This document shows positions 35,761 to 45,222 of a stretch of DNA of 64,000 nucleotides, piece by piece. Below the pieces are notes generated by a model. That model saw only the letters and a list, made by a program, of their open reading frames with translations. It made no database searches and was not told the origin of the DNA. Positions within the stretch are counted from its first letter, which is position 1; every line of letters starts with the position of its first letter. Both the position numbers and the translations under genes were made by a program. This stretch comes from an uncultured Lachnospiraceae bacterium. GTDB lineage: Bacteria; Bacillota; Clostridia; Lachnospirales; Lachnospiraceae. The stretch is from positions 209,097-273,096 of the forward strand of contig ONAZ01000003.1 of the NCBI GenBank assembly GCA_900315945.1. The letters are read 5' to 3'.

Positions 35761-36969
35761 TTACTTGTCGTTAGCACAAACAACACCTGGGAGTTCCTTA
35801 CCCTCTAAGAATTCAAGGGATGCTCCACCACCTGTAGATATATGGCTCATCTTGTCACCAAGTCCCATTTGGTTAACAGCGGCAGCTGAATCTCCACCAC
35901 CAATAATTGTTGTAGCATCTGAATCAGCAAGTGCCTTAGCAACTTCAAGAGTTCCCTTAGCAAGGGAAGGGTTTTCGAATAGTCCCATTGGTCCATTCCA
36001 TACAACAGTCTTAGCATTCTTTACTTCATTAGCATATAATGCTGCAGTCTTAGGTCCGATATCACATCCTTCTTCGTTAGATGGAATATCATCAAAGTTA
36101 TGAACTGAAGTTTCAACAGGTCCATCAATAGGATCTGGGAAATCTTTAATTGTAACAACATCGATAGGTAAGAGTAGCTTCTTACCAGCCTTCTTAGCTT
36201 TATCCATCATTTCTAAGCAATAATCAAGCTTAGAATCATCACATAATGAAAGGCCAATCTCATATCCTTGAGCTTTAAGGAATGAATATGCCATTCCACC
36301 ACCAATAATTAATGTATCACATTTCTCAAGTAAATTATTAATTACATTAAGCTTATCAGCAATCTTAGCTCCACCAAGTATAGCAACAAATGGTCTTGTA
36401 GGATTCTCAACAGCATTTCCAAGGAAGTTAATCTCCTTCTCCATTAAGTAACCTACAACAGCTGTATCAACAAGAGATGATACTCCAACATTAGAACAAT
36501 GAGCTCTATGTGCTGTTCCAAACGCGTCATTAACGAATACATCACATATTGATGCTAAATCCTTAGAGAAAGCTTCACCATTCTTTGTTTCTTCTGCTCT
36601 ATAGCGAGTATTCTCAAGAAGAACTATATCACCATCATTCATAGCAGAGATAGCAGCCTTTGCATTAGGTCCAACAACTTCATTATCAGGAGCAAACTTT
36701 ACTTCCTGGCCTAAAAGTTCTGCTAATCTCTTAGCAACTGGTGCAAGTGAAAGCTCAGGCTTTGGCTCTCCCTTTGGTTTACCAAGATGTGAACAAAGAA
36801 TTACCTTACCACCATCCGCAACAAGCTTCTTTATTGTAGGAAGTGCTGCCACAAGACGATTCTCATCAGTAATTTTGCCTTCAATAATTGGCACATTAAA
36901 GTCACAACGACATAATACCCTTTGTCCCTTTACATTAATATCATCTACTGTCTTCTTATTAAGTCCCAT
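35761..36969 (-). CDS. pgk: Phosphoglycerate kinase
   Basis: It makes ATP and 3-phosphoglycerate from 1,3-bisphosphoglycerate. The 402-residue protein has the N-terminal substrate site [11 protein letters not shown] and [10 protein letters not shown], a GGAKIADKL block, and the C-terminal nucleotide site with GGGDSAAAV. The start follows GGAGG. gapA lies upstream and tpiA downstream, the common glycolytic order. A long imperfect hairpin (36997-37065) lies in its leader. Confidence 0.97.
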   Translation of the reverse strand: MGLNKKTVDDINVKGQRVLCRCDFNVPIIEGKITDENRLVAALPTIKKLVADGGKVILCSHLGKPKGEPKPELSLAPVAKRLAELLGQEVKFAPDNEVVGPNAKAAISAMNDGDIVLLENTRYRAEETKNGEAFSKDLASICDVFVNDAFGTAHRAHCSNVGVSSLVDTAVVGYLMEKEINFLGNAVENPTRPFVAILGGAKIADKLNVINNLLEKCDTLIIGGGMAYSFLKAQGYEIGLSLCDDSKLDYCLEMMDKAKKAGKKLLLPIDVVTIKDFPDPIDGPVETSVHNFDDIPSNEEGCDIGPKTAALYANEVKNAKTVVWNGPMGLFENPSLAKGTLEVAKALADSDATTIIGGGDSAAAVNQMGLGDKMSHISTGGGASLEFLEGKELPGVVCANDK

Positions 36970-36996
36970 ATCTTTTCCTCCATATAAATCTTATCT

Positions 36997-37065
36997 TATG
37001 AAATATGTGTAAATACCTGCGCGCTCATGAGAAAATCGCGCTGCAGGTTTTACCCCTATTTCATA
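36997..37065. repeat. Long-stem hairpin P4 in the pgk leader
   Basis: Arms 36997-37020 and 37043-37065 pair over about 23 positions with four mismatches, topped by a second stem GCGCG/CGCGC around a 13-base loop. It lies between the gapA terminator and the pgk start. Confidence 0.65.
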
Positions 37066-37097
37066 TTACACATTAATATACATGCCTTAGGATTATA

Positions 37098-37131
37098 TAA
37101 AAATAGGTCCGATCCTAAAGACCGGACCTTA
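37098..37131 (-). terminator. Intrinsic terminator after gapA
   Basis: AAGGTCCGGTC and GATCGGACCT pair (37105-37130), followed on the minus strand by ATTTTTATA. Confidence 0.8.
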
Positions 37132-37150
37132 AAGGTCTAAATTAACTATA

Positions 37151-38167
37151 TTATGCTAACTCTGAGAAGTACTTAATTGTACGAACCATCTGAGATGTGT
37201 ATGAGTTCTCATTGTCATACCAAGATACAACCTGTACTTCATATAAACCATTACCGATTTCACTAACAAGTGTCTGTGTAGCATCGAATAATGAACCATA
37301 TCTCATACCAACGATATCGCTTGATACGATTTCATCTTCATTATATCCGAATGACTCAGTTGCAGCAGCCTTCATTGCAGCATTAATTCCGTCAACTGTT
37401 ACATTGTCACCCTTAACTACAGCTGTAAGAATTGTTGTAGAACCTGTAGGTGTAGGAACACGCTGTGCTGCACCGATTAACTTACCATTTAACTCAGGGA
37501 TAACAAGACCAATAGCCTTAGCAGCACCTGTTGAGTTAGGTACGATATTAACTGCAGCTGCACGAGATCTTCTTAAGTCACCCTTACGCTGTGGGCCATC
37601 AAGTGTCATCTGATCACCTGTGTAAGCATGGATTGTACACATAATACCTGATTGAATCTCAGCATACTTGTTTAATGCATCAGCCATAGGTGCTAAGCAG
37701 TTAGTTGTACAAGAAGCTGCAGAGATAACATCATCAGAAGCCTTAAGTGTATTGTGGTTAACATTGTATACGATTGTAGGAAGGTCATTTCCTGCTGGTG
37801 CAGAGATAACAACCTTACGAGCGCCTGCCTTAATATGAGCAGAAGCCTTATCCTTAGATGTGTAGAATCCTGTACACTCTAATACAACGTCTACCTTTAA
37901 GTCACCCCAAGGACAGTTGCTAGCATCTGCCTCAGCGTAAATCTTGATTTCCTTACCGTCAACAGTGATAGAATCTTCGCCAGCCTTAACTGTCTCAGCC
38001 TTCTCATATCTACCCTGTGAACTATCATACTTTAATAAATGTGCAAGCATCTTAGGGCTTGTTAAGTCGTTGATTGCAACAACCTCATAACCTTCAGCGC
38101 CAAACATTTGTCTGAATGCAAGACGTCCAATACGTCCGAATCCATTAATAGCTACTCTTACTGCCAT
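37151..38167 (-). CDS. gapA: Glyceraldehyde-3-phosphate dehydrogenase
   Basis: It oxidises glyceraldehyde 3-phosphate to 1,3-bisphosphoglycerate with NAD. The 338-residue protein begins with the Rossmann motif [10 protein letters not shown] and has the catalytic Cys in [12 protein letters not shown], with the helper His in [10 protein letters not shown]. The start follows GGAGG. Its own promoter (38235-38263) and terminator (37098-37131) mean much of its mRNA is monocistronic, which suits a very highly expressed gene; read-through into pgk is possible. Confidence 0.98.
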   Translation of the reverse strand: MAVRVAINGFGRIGRLAFRQMFGAEGYEVVAINDLTSPKMLAHLLKYDSSQGRYEKAETVKAGEDSITVDGKEIKIYAEADASNCPWGDLKVDVVLECTGFYTSKDKASAHIKAGARKVVISAPAGNDLPTIVYNVNHNTLKASDDVISAASCTTNCLAPMADALNKYAEIQSGIMCTIHAYTGDQMTLDGPQRKGDLRRSRAAAVNIVPNSTGAAKAIGLVIPELNGKLIGAAQRVPTPTGSTTILTAVVKGDNVTVDGINAAMKAAATESFGYNEDEIVSSDIVGMRYGSLFDATQTLVSEIGNGLYEVQVVSWYDNENSYTSQMVRTIKYFSELA

Positions 38168-38234
38168 TTTAAAATTCCTCCTAAAGACATAAAATATTTT
38201 TTCTTTTTTCTTGTATCATTAGATACCGATATAT

Positions 38235-38263
38235 ATTCTACTTGAAAACGAGTAATAATTCAA
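38235..38263 (-). promoter_or_regulatory. Sigma-70-type promoter of gapA
   Basis: TTGAAT and TAGAAT are separated by 17 bases on the minus strand, about 70 bases before the start. The divergent spacer 38168-38496 otherwise holds only A+T-rich DNA and the leader of the + strand PHP gene. Confidence 0.65.
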
Positions 38264-38496
38264 GTAAATTATTAATTTTTGTTAAATGTTTCACAATTTT
38301 ACATCTTTTTAAAACTTTTAGCTGTATATACACATAAAAATATACAGATATCTCTAATAAATAAAGCTCAATAATTAGTAATAATTGCTTTAAATGTGCA
38401 TTATATAATGTTCTATATAAAACAACTAACGTTTTTTTCAAATTCTAAGTATATGTTAAAATACAAAGGACAAATAATACGAAGGAAAGAATTATT

Positions 38497-39306
38497 ATGA
38501 ACAAATTATACAACAACCACATGCACTGCTATTTCTCTGGAGATAGCGAAGCGCCTATGGCAGATATGATTGAAGCTTCGATTGATAATAACCTTGCAGG
38601 AATAACATTTACAGACCATCTAGACCTAGACTACTATCACGAGCCTAATCGATTCGACCTTGATATAGATGAATATAGGAAATGTTATGAGACGCTAACC
38701 TCTAATGGAATGTACCAGAATAGAATTGAAGTGTTATGGGGAATAGAACTTGGTTTGCAAACTCATCTTGCAAAAAAACATAATGAAATCATTTCAAAAT
38801 ATAATTTCGACTTCGTTATTGGTTCAACACATCAGGTTAATAAGATGGATCCTTATTACCCAGAATATTTTGAAGGATACGGCATTAAGGGCGGAGTTAG
38901 AAGATTTTTTGAGGCTACCGCAGAAAACATTGATACATTTAAGAATTTCGATTCCTACGGTCATCTTGACTATATTATTCGTTATAATGATGAGGCTAAG
39001 AAGCTTCCTTATGAAGATTATAACGATATAATTGACGATATACTTCATCTCTTAATTGAAAATGACAAAGCATTAGAAATTAACACAGGAGCCTTCAAAT
39101 TCGGCTTATTAGAGCCAAATCCTTGTATTGCTACTATTAAGAAATATAAAGACCTGGGCGGAAAGCTTATTACACTTGGTTCCGATGCACATAAGACTGA
39201 TCAAATAAGCGTTGGATATGACAAAATTGTAAATATTCTAAAAGATTGTGGTTTTAATTCTTACTTTGTGTATAAGAATCGCAATCCAGTAGAGCGTGAA
39301 CTATAG
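38497..39306 (+). CDS. PHP-domain phosphatase, histidinol-phosphatase (HisJ/HisK) type
   Basis: This is the only protein gene on the plus strand. The 269-residue protein has the PHP metal motifs HMHCYFSGDSEA (His8, His10), ITFTDHLDLDYY, VIGSTHQVNKMD, YGHLDYIIRYN and TLGSDAHKTDQI. This pattern fits the trimetal histidinol-phosphate phosphatase that replaces HisB in Firmicutes. hisH and hisF elsewhere in the window fit this role, although other PHP phosphatases cannot be excluded. The start follows GAAGGAAAG. A perfect 21-bp hairpin starts three bases after its stop. Confidence 0.88.
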   Translation: MNKLYNNHMHCYFSGDSEAPMADMIEASIDNNLAGITFTDHLDLDYYHEPNRFDLDIDEYRKCYETLTSNGMYQNRIEVLWGIELGLQTHLAKKHNEIISKYNFDFVIGSTHQVNKMDPYYPEYFEGYGIKGGVRRFFEATAENIDTFKNFDSYGHLDYIIRYNDEAKKLPYEDYNDIIDDILHLLIENDKALEINTGAFKFGLLEPNPCIATIKKYKDLGGKLITLGSDAHKTDQISVGYDKIVNILKDCGFNSYFVYKNRNPVEREL

Positions 39307-39308
39307 AA

Positions 39309-39369
39309 TTAGCCTCTATATACTTTTGAAAAGACATTCTTAAGTCGCTCAAAAGTATATAGAGGCTAA
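39309..39369. repeat. Perfect 21-bp hairpin P3 with the shared loop motif
   Basis: Arms 39309-39329 and 39349-39369 are perfectly complementary; the 19-base loop reads GACTTAAGAATGTC on the minus strand, the P1/P2 motif plus one T. It sits between two convergent genes and could block transcription from both sides, but neither strand has a T run after the stem. Confidence 0.8.
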
Positions 39370-39382
39370 CATAATACAAGCT

Positions 39383-40678
39383 CTAACAAGCTACATATTT
39401 TTCTTCAAAGTCTGTTACTCCAAGGGGTTTATCATATAAATATCCTTGAATAACGTCACATCCACATTCAACAATATTCTTCTCTTCTTCTTTCGTCTCA
39501 ACGCCCTCACAGAGAACTTCAAATGATATCTCTTTGAAAGTCTCAACAAGATTCTTCATAATTGTAAGACCAACATCGTTCTGTAATGAATGAAGCACAA
39601 ATCCCCTGTCAAATTTAATGACATTAGCAGGAATCTGACCTAACACATAAAGAGAATTATATCCAGAGCCAAAATCATCTATTGCAATTCTGTAACCACA
39701 ATTCTTTAGATTATTAAGTTTACTAATAACCTGTGATAAATTTTCAACAAGAACAGTCTCAGTAAACTCGAATTCAATAGTATTTCTAGGAATTCCTGAT
39801 TTTTTAACAAGATTATCTACTCGTTCCATAAAATTATCTTCAAGCAAATCAACTCTAGACAAATTAACAGAAATTGGAAATAGCTCTTTCCCTTCTTCTT
39901 GCCATTTCTTCTGAATATTAACCACTTGTCGTATTACTTCAAAATCTAATTGATAGATAATATGTGCCTTCTCTAGAATCGGGACAAAAAGTGCAGGTGA
40001 CACAATATTCCCTTCTTCATCTCTAAATCTAGAAAGGGCTTCCGCTCCAACAATTCTCTTCTCTTCCACAGAATACTTAGGTTGTAAGAGAACAATAATG
40101 TCATTATTATCAATAGCCTTCTGGAAATTAGGAATAATACTTGCTTTTTCAAGGGATTTCTTCCTTAATTCTTCAGAATAAAAAGCCACAGAAGTATCAT
40201 AACTATAGGAAATACTTCTTCTTGCATATCTTGCATTATCTTGTGCGACAATAAAATCTTCATTACCATCAACAAGACTCATTCCAATATCAATATGTAC
40301 TTTTGCTCTTGGATAAATATTATTGATTTCTTCAAGAAATACTCTAGAGTATCTATCATAGTAATGTATCAATTCTTCCTTACTATAATCATAACCCTCA
40401 CAAAGTACTAGAATATGATCCACATAGCTCTTAGTTGCGACAATACAATTCTCATTATCAAAGCAGAAGTAATCTACCATTCTTTGAATCAAATCATCGC
40501 CCTTTTTTGTGCCATATATCTCATTAAAATACTTAAGATTTCTAAGATTAATACTTATTAAGACTGCTTGCTGCATATCTAAAGCAAGCTTTTTCCCCAT
40601 TCTTTTAAATTTTTCTAATGAAGGCAAATAACCCATTACCTTCATCCTTTTCAATCTAGCTTCAACTATAGTATTCAC
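39383..40678 (-). CDS. EAL-domain protein with degenerate GGDEF domain
   Basis: The N-terminal third resembles a GGDEF domain (AVLISINLRNLKYFNEIYG) but lacks the GGDEF signature. The C-terminal part is an EAL phosphodiesterase domain with GAEALSRFRD, EFTETVLVEN and IAIDDFGSGYNS, so the metal and catalytic residues look complete. It probably hydrolyses cyclic-di-GMP. No membrane segment is seen. The frame extends to 40732, but GGGGTGG before a GTG at 40678 suggests the true start, giving 431 residues; the start remains uncertain. It is convergent with the PHP gene. Confidence 0.88.
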   Translation of the reverse strand: MNTIVEARLKRMKVMGYLPSLEKFKRMGKKLALDMQQAVLISINLRNLKYFNEIYGTKKGDDLIQRMVDYFCFDNENCIVATKSYVDHILVLCEGYDYSKEELIHYYDRYSRVFLEEINNIYPRAKVHIDIGMSLVDGNEDFIVAQDNARYARRSISYSYDTSVAFYSEELRKKSLEKASIIPNFQKAIDNNDIIVLLQPKYSVEEKRIVGAEALSRFRDEEGNIVSPALFVPILEKAHIIYQLDFEVIRQVVNIQKKWQEEGKELFPISVNLSRVDLLEDNFMERVDNLVKKSGIPRNTIEFEFTETVLVENLSQVISKLNNLKNCGYRIAIDDFGSGYNSLYVLGQIPANVIKFDRGFVLHSLQNDVGLTIMKNLVETFKEISFEVLCEGVETKEEEKNIVECGCDVIQGYLYDKPLGVTDFEEKYVAC

Positions 40679-40732
40679 TTGTCCACCCCAAAACAAATAA
40701 AAATTTCCAAAGCAATTATATATTATCATCAT

Positions 40733-40766
40733 AAAAAATGCTATGTTTTTTTATAAAAACATAGCA
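40733..40766 (-). terminator. Intrinsic terminator after sigH
   Basis: TGCTATGTTTTT and AAAAACATAGCA form a 12-bp stem with a 4-nt loop, followed on the minus strand by six T. It ends the ispF-to-sigH string. Confidence 0.85.
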
Positions 40767-40829
40767 GGTAATTAAGACACAGTTTACAGCCAATGTCCCT
40801 TATATTCAAATCACACGGGAGTTTATGCA

Positions 40830-41396
40830 TTAAGAAAGTTTCCTCGCTTTAGCCTTAATACGTTGTATTGTATTATCTACTGACTTAGCTGGTTTATTTA
40901 TTATATCTACAATTTCTTTAGGTGTATAGCCTTCTTTCAAATACTTATATACTTCAAGTTCTCCTTTTGAAAGCTTAGATTCTATCTTAGATATGGCATC
41001 TTCGTTAATCATCTTAGATAAAACAATTCTAGCTGGATCTTCCTGTAGTATTTCAGACAGTTCCTCGCTGTCTTCAAGAGATTTACTATTATTAAGAATC
41101 TGGTTCTTCTTCTGCATAGACTTTTCCATGAGCTTATTCATACTATTGTCTATACAGGTCTTTGCAAAAGTATAGAAAGAAGCATCTGAGTCATATTCAT
41201 ACTTATTAATTGCAGAAAGAAGTCCTATAAAACCTTCTTGAATGAAATCGTCTCTGCTAAAACCCATTGCATATCTATTATTATGGCATTTATATATAAG
41301 AGGCGTATATTTTCTAATCATATAATCCATAGCCTCCAAATTGCCTTCTCTATAAAGTTTTATTATTTCATCATCATTAAGTGTAGAATAATCCAT
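40830..41396 (-). CDS. sigH: Sigma-70-family factor, SigH-like
   Basis: The 188-residue protein has sigma region 2 (GFSRDDFIQEGFIGLLSAIN) with the core-binding and -10 recognition helix, and a region-4 helix-turn-helix (LSKGELEVYKYLKEGYTPKEI). The position after ispF-cysE-cysS-mrnC-rlmB is the standard place of sigH (Spo0H) in Firmicutes. In non-sporulating Lachnospiraceae its regulon is not well defined. Length and layout are normal. The ribosome site is weak. A terminator follows about 65 bases past the stop. Confidence 0.93.
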   Translation of the reverse strand: MDYSTLNDDEIIKLYREGNLEAMDYMIRKYTPLIYKCHNNRYAMGFSRDDFIQEGFIGLLSAINKYEYDSDASFYTFAKTCIDNSMNKLMEKSMQKKNQILNNSKSLEDSEELSEILQEDPARIVLSKMINEDAISKIESKLSKGELEVYKYLKEGYTPKEIVDIINKPAKSVDNTIQRIKAKARKLS

Positions 41397-41423
41397 TTTC
41401 TCTATAATTAAATCTTAATATAA

Positions 41424-42173
41424 CTATTTGGCTTTATTAATACGCTGTCTTACTATCTCATAACTTAGCACGCCACAGGAAACTGAAGCATTGAGGGAAT
41501 CAATATCTCCATACATAGGAATTGATGCAACAAAGTCACAATTCTTCTTAACATTAGGACTTACACCAGAACCTTCATTACCGATTACTAAACCAATTGG
41601 ACCTGTGAGATCAAGATTATACATTGTATCACCATCCATGTCTCCACATACAAACCACATGCCTTTATCTTTCAAGTTCTGAATAGTCTTGCTAATATTG
41701 GTAACTTTAGCTACAGGTGTATAATTAAGAGCCCCTGCAGAGGTATTAGCTACAACACTAGTAAGTCTTGCTGCTCTTCTCTCCGGTATAATAACACCAT
41801 GAGCACCGCACAGATTGGCCGTTCTAATGATAGCCCCAAGATTATGAGGATCTTCAATCTCGTCAAGTATAATAATAAAAGGATCTTCTGATCTTGCAGA
41901 AGCTTTATCTAGAATATCCTCTACCGAAGAATATTCATATGGAGCAACATATGCTATTACCCCTTGGTGCTTCTTCTCATCGCACATACTATCAAGAATT
42001 GTCTTGCTGGTAAAATCAATAATTATTCTTTTTTTCTTAGCCTCTCTAATAATTGTATTAGTCGGGCCATCCTGCTTCCCATCAAGAATAAGCACTTTAT
42101 CAACAGCATTTCCTGAACGAATAGCTTCTAGAACAGCATTACGGCCACAAATTATATCTTCATTATCTCTCAT
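41424..42173 (-). CDS. rlmB: 23S rRNA (guanosine-2'-O-)-methyltransferase RlmB
   Basis: A SpoU-family (SPOUT) methyltransferase of 249 residues. The N-terminal substrate-binding domain begins ICGRNAVLEAIRSG, and the knot domain carries LDEIEDPHNLGAIIRTA, LVIGNEGSGVSP and SLNASVSCGVLSYE, the three SpoU motifs. The usual target is G2251 of 23S rRNA. It overlaps the mrnC stop by four bases (ATGA). The alternative is another SpoU enzyme (TrmH), but this operon position is typical of RlmB. Confidence 0.95.
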   Translation of the reverse strand: MRDNEDIICGRNAVLEAIRSGNAVDKVLILDGKQDGPTNTIIREAKKKRIIIDFTSKTILDSMCDEKKHQGVIAYVAPYEYSSVEDILDKASARSEDPFIIILDEIEDPHNLGAIIRTANLCGAHGVIIPERRAARLTSVVANTSAGALNYTPVAKVTNISKTIQNLKDKGMWFVCGDMDGDTMYNLDLTGPIGLVIGNEGSGVSPNVKKNCDFVASIPMYGDIDSLNASVSCGVLSYEIVRQRINKAK

Positions 42174-42598
42174 GAATCATCCTCTATTTTATTAATTCCA
42201 TATTTAATTAATTCAAATATTCGCTCCATATCGTCCTTCAGATAAAGATACCCCACAATAGATTCTAAAGCAGTTGCTTTGAGATAATCAATTGTAGAAG
42301 CGTTCTTAGCCTTCGAATGTGGCTTAGAATTTCTCCCCCTTCTTGCAATATCCTTTTCTTCATCTGTAAGAATAGGCATAATAGAATCAAGAATAATCGA
42401 TTGTGCTCTTGCACTTACATATTGAACAGTATTACCATGAAGCTTATTAGGGCTTGTATTACCTTTATTAACAACAATAGTTCTAATAATTAAGTCAAAT
42501 ACATCATCACCAATATAAGCTAAAGTAAGGGGAGAATATGTTCTAATATCAATATCTTTACCATCGAAATAATTAATTATATCTTGATTTAAAGCCAT
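42170..42598 (-). CDS. mrnC: Mini-ribonuclease 3
   Basis: The 142-residue protein is an RNase III catalytic domain without the double-stranded RNA-binding domain. It shows LAYIGDDVFDLIIRT (metal-binding acids) and ALESIVGYLYL. Mini-III matures 23S rRNA precursors in Firmicutes. It overlaps cysS by ten bases upstream and rlmB by four downstream, so translation is coupled through the set. Confidence 0.95.
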   Translation of the reverse strand: MALNQDIINYFDGKDIDIRTYSPLTLAYIGDDVFDLIIRTIVVNKGNTSPNKLHGNTVQYVSARAQSIILDSIMPILTDEEKDIARRGRNSKPHSKAKNASTIDYLKATALESIVGYLYLKDDMERIFELIKYGINKIEDDS

Positions 42599-43989
42599 TT
42601 ATATTTAACACCTTCTCTTGTATCTTCAAGAACAACACCCTTATTAAGGAGCTCATCTCTAATCTCATCTGCTCTTGCAAAATCCTTATTCTTTCTAGCT
42701 TCCTGTCTTTCTTCAATCATCTTTTCAATATCTTCTGGAAGAAGCTTTTCTTCTTTCTCTAATATAATACCAAGAATATCGCAAAGCATTAGAAGCTTTT
42801 CTTTATATAATTCTAAGACATTAAGAGCCGTCTTCTCATCAGTATTCTGATTAATATATCTAACAAGTTCAAATACAGCTGAAATTGCATCTGCAGTATT
42901 GAAATCGTCATCCATAGCATCTTCAAATTTCTTAATTATACTATCAATAAAAGCTTTTGCCTCTTCTGTACTTTCCTCTTTATTAGAAGCATTTTCAATC
43001 AAATATACAATATTATCATAAGTATTATGAATTCTCTCAAGACCTGATTTTGCCGACTCCATAAGATCAGCGCTAAAGTTAAGAGGACTTCTATAATGAG
43101 CACTAAGCATAAAGAATCTAAGGACTTGAAGGTCGTATTTCTCTGCAATCTCTCTTACAGTAAAGAAATTACCAAGAGATTTACTCATCTTCTTATTATC
43201 AATATTAAGGAATCCATTATGCATCCAGTAATTAGCAAAAGGAACACCATTTGCAGCTTCAGACTGTGCTATCTCATTCTCATGATGAGGGAAAATCAAA
43301 TCTTCACCGCCTGCATGAATATCAATGCTATCACCAAGATACTTCTTAGACATAACAGAGCATTCAATATGCCATCCTGGGCGTCCATCACTAAAAGGAG
43401 ACTCCCAATAAGGTTCTCCATCTTTCTTTGGCTTCCATAGAACAAAATCCAGAGGATCTTCTTTCAAATCGCCTGTTACATTAATGCTTCTGTGTCCAGC
43501 CTCTAAATCGTCAATATTTTTATGGGATAGTTTACCATAGTCTTTCTTCATTCTAGTTCTATAGTATACTGTTCCGTCCTCTGCTTTATAAGCATATCCC
43601 TTCTCAATTAGTGTTGAAATCATATCAATCATTTCAGGTATCTCTTGAGTTGCAAGAGGATGTGTTGTTGCAGGAAGAACATTTAACCCTTCCATATCCT
43701 TCTTACATTCCTCAATAAAGCGCTGAGAAATCACACTGGCATCAACGCCTTCTTCAATAGCTTTATTAATGATTTTATCATCAACATCTGTAAAATTAGA
43801 TACGTAATTTACATCTAATCCCTTATACAACATATATCTTCTCGCTGTATCAAACACAATCATAGGTCTGGCATTACCAATGTGAATATAATTGTATACT
43901 GTAGGTCCGCATACATACATGCTAACCTTACCTTCTTCAATTGGTTTGAATTCCTCTTTTGATTTTGTAAGGGTATTATAAATTCTCAT
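42589..43989 (-). CDS. cysS: Cysteinyl-tRNA synthetase
   Basis: It charges tRNA-Cys. The 466-residue class-I enzyme has the zinc-site start CGPTVYNYIHIGNARP (containing HIGN, the HIGH motif), the further zinc ligands WHIECSVM and HHENE, and the KMSKS motif KMSKSLGNF. The length is normal. cysE immediately upstream makes the cysteine precursor, so the two form a cysteine supply-and-use pair. No T-box leader is seen upstream. Confidence 0.97.
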   Translation of the reverse strand: MRIYNTLTKSKEEFKPIEEGKVSMYVCGPTVYNYIHIGNARPMIVFDTARRYMLYKGLDVNYVSNFTDVDDKIINKAIEEGVDASVISQRFIEECKKDMEGLNVLPATTHPLATQEIPEMIDMISTLIEKGYAYKAEDGTVYYRTRMKKDYGKLSHKNIDDLEAGHRSINVTGDLKEDPLDFVLWKPKKDGEPYWESPFSDGRPGWHIECSVMSKKYLGDSIDIHAGGEDLIFPHHENEIAQSEAANGVPFANYWMHNGFLNIDNKKMSKSLGNFFTVREIAEKYDLQVLRFFMLSAHYRSPLNFSADLMESAKSGLERIHNTYDNIVYLIENASNKEESTEEAKAFIDSIIKKFEDAMDDDFNTADAISAVFELVRYINQNTDEKTALNVLELYKEKLLMLCDILGIILEKEEKLLPEDIEKMIEERQEARKNKDFARADEIRDELLNKGVVLEDTREGVKYKWL

Positions 43990-44022
43990 CTTATGTCCTT
44001 TCCATTCGTAATACTATTTGTA

Positions 44023-44724
44023 TTACTTTTTCTGTAATTCTTTAATCTTATCTTCTAATTCTAGAAGGCGAGTAACAAGCTCAGAATTCTCATGCTTTAA
44101 TACATTAATATCATCCATAACAGGATCTGGAAGATGAATCTGATCCATTGTTTCTCTAGGTACTCTAACATTATCCTGCTTTACAATTCGCCCTGGCACA
44201 CCAACTACAGTACAATTAGGTGGAACTTCTTCAATAACAACTGAACCCGCTCCAATCTTAGAATTATCACCAACTTTGAAGGAACCAAGTACCTTAGCAC
44301 CTACAGAAATCATAACATTATTACCAATAGTTGGATGTCTCTTGCCGCATTCTTTACCTGTACCACCAAGTGTAACTCCCTGATATAGCGTTACATTATC
44401 ACCAATTATGGTAGTTTCTCCTATTACTACTCCTGTACCATGGTCAATAAAAAAGCCTTTGCCAATGGTTGCACCGGGATGTATCTCAATACCTGTCTTT
44501 CGCGCAGCTCTTTGAGATATTTTCCTTGCCCAGAAATAATGACCTTTTAGATAAAGCTTGTGAGCTTTTCTATACTTAATCATAACTTTAAAGCTAGGAT
44601 ATAGCAGTACTTCCCATTTTGATTTAATGGCAGGATCTCTTTCTTTAATTACATTAAATTCTTCTTTATATCGTGCAAAAAAGCCCATTCTTTCGGGCTT
44701 TTTATTCATATCATCATTATTCAT
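44023..44724 (-). CDS. cysE: Serine O-acetyltransferase
   Basis: It makes O-acetylserine for cysteine synthesis. The ~233-residue protein has an N-terminal helical part and a left-handed beta-helix of hexapeptide repeats (IEIHPGATIGKGFFIDHGTG with the catalytic His, then GVTLGGTGKECGKRHPTIGN). A C-terminal coiled coil (LVTRLLELEDKIKELQKK) is longer than in many homologues. A TTG four codons upstream is possible; I chose the ATG at 44724. It lies between ispF and cysS in one string. Confidence 0.94.
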   Translation of the reverse strand: MNNDDMNKKPERMGFFARYKEEFNVIKERDPAIKSKWEVLLYPSFKVMIKYRKAHKLYLKGHYFWARKISQRAARKTGIEIHPGATIGKGFFIDHGTGVVIGETTIIGDNVTLYQGVTLGGTGKECGKRHPTIGNNVMISVGAKVLGSFKVGDNSKIGAGSVVIEEVPPNCTVVGVPGRIVKQDNVRVPRETMDQIHLPDPVMDDINVLKHENSELVTRLLELEDKIKELQKK

Positions 44725-44754
44725 AATTAAACCCAATCTTAATATTATATTTTG

Positions 44755-45222
44755 CTACTCAATCAAACAGACGCAACACGCACTTATGCCCTCTTCTCTT
44801 CCTGTAAATCCTAAATGTTCCTCTGTTGTTGCTTTAATATTAACATAAGAAATATCACAATGAAGCACAGAAGCAACATTTTCTTCCATTGCTTTAATAA
44901 AAGGACGTAGCTTAGGCTTTTGCGCAATTATAGTTGCATCAATATTTACAACCTTATAGTTTTGTTTTTCTAACTTTTCCATAACATTTTCAAGAAGCAT
45001 CATAGAAGACGCATCCTTATATGTATCGTCGTTATCTGGAAAATGCAAACCTATATCTCCCATTCCAGCAGCTCCAAGAATTGCATCCATTATAGCATGT
45101 ACAAGTACATCTGCATCAGAATGACCATCTAGTCCCATTTCATGATCTATTTTAACTCCACCAAGAATCAAATCTCTTCCTTTAACAAGTCTATGAACAT
45201 CATATCCATTACCTATTCTCAT
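44755..45222 (-). CDS. ispF: 2-C-methyl-D-erythritol 2,4-cyclodiphosphate synthase
   Basis: A step of the MEP isoprenoid pathway. The 155-residue protein starts [12 protein letters not shown] (zinc-binding Asp and His) and contains [21 protein letters not shown] and [13 protein letters not shown], all family motifs. Its ATG overlaps the stop of the upstream GGDEF/EAL gene by four bases (ATGA), with GAGGTGA as ribosome site, so the two genes are translationally coupled. Confidence 0.97.
   Translation of the reverse strand: MRIGNGYDVHRLVKGRDLILGGVKIDHEMGLDGHSDADVLVHAIMDAILGAAGMGDIGLHFPDNDDTYKDASSMMLLENVMEKLEKQNYKVVNIDATIIAQKPKLRPFIKAMEENVASVLHCDISYVNIKATTEEHLGFTGREEGISACCVCLIE

Noticed and set aside
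38238..38441. 67-residue open frame upstream of gapA
   Set aside because: A+T-rich with Leu/Lys-biased composition, no ribosome site, and it covers the gapA promoter.
39309..39369. Ordinary bidirectional intrinsic terminator
   Set aside because: The stem is A+T-rich and no T run follows on either strand; the loop motif is shared with other hairpins, which plain terminators do not explain.
42589..45222. T-box leader for cysE/cysS
   Set aside because: No specifier-loop or T-box sequence is seen in the short spacers.
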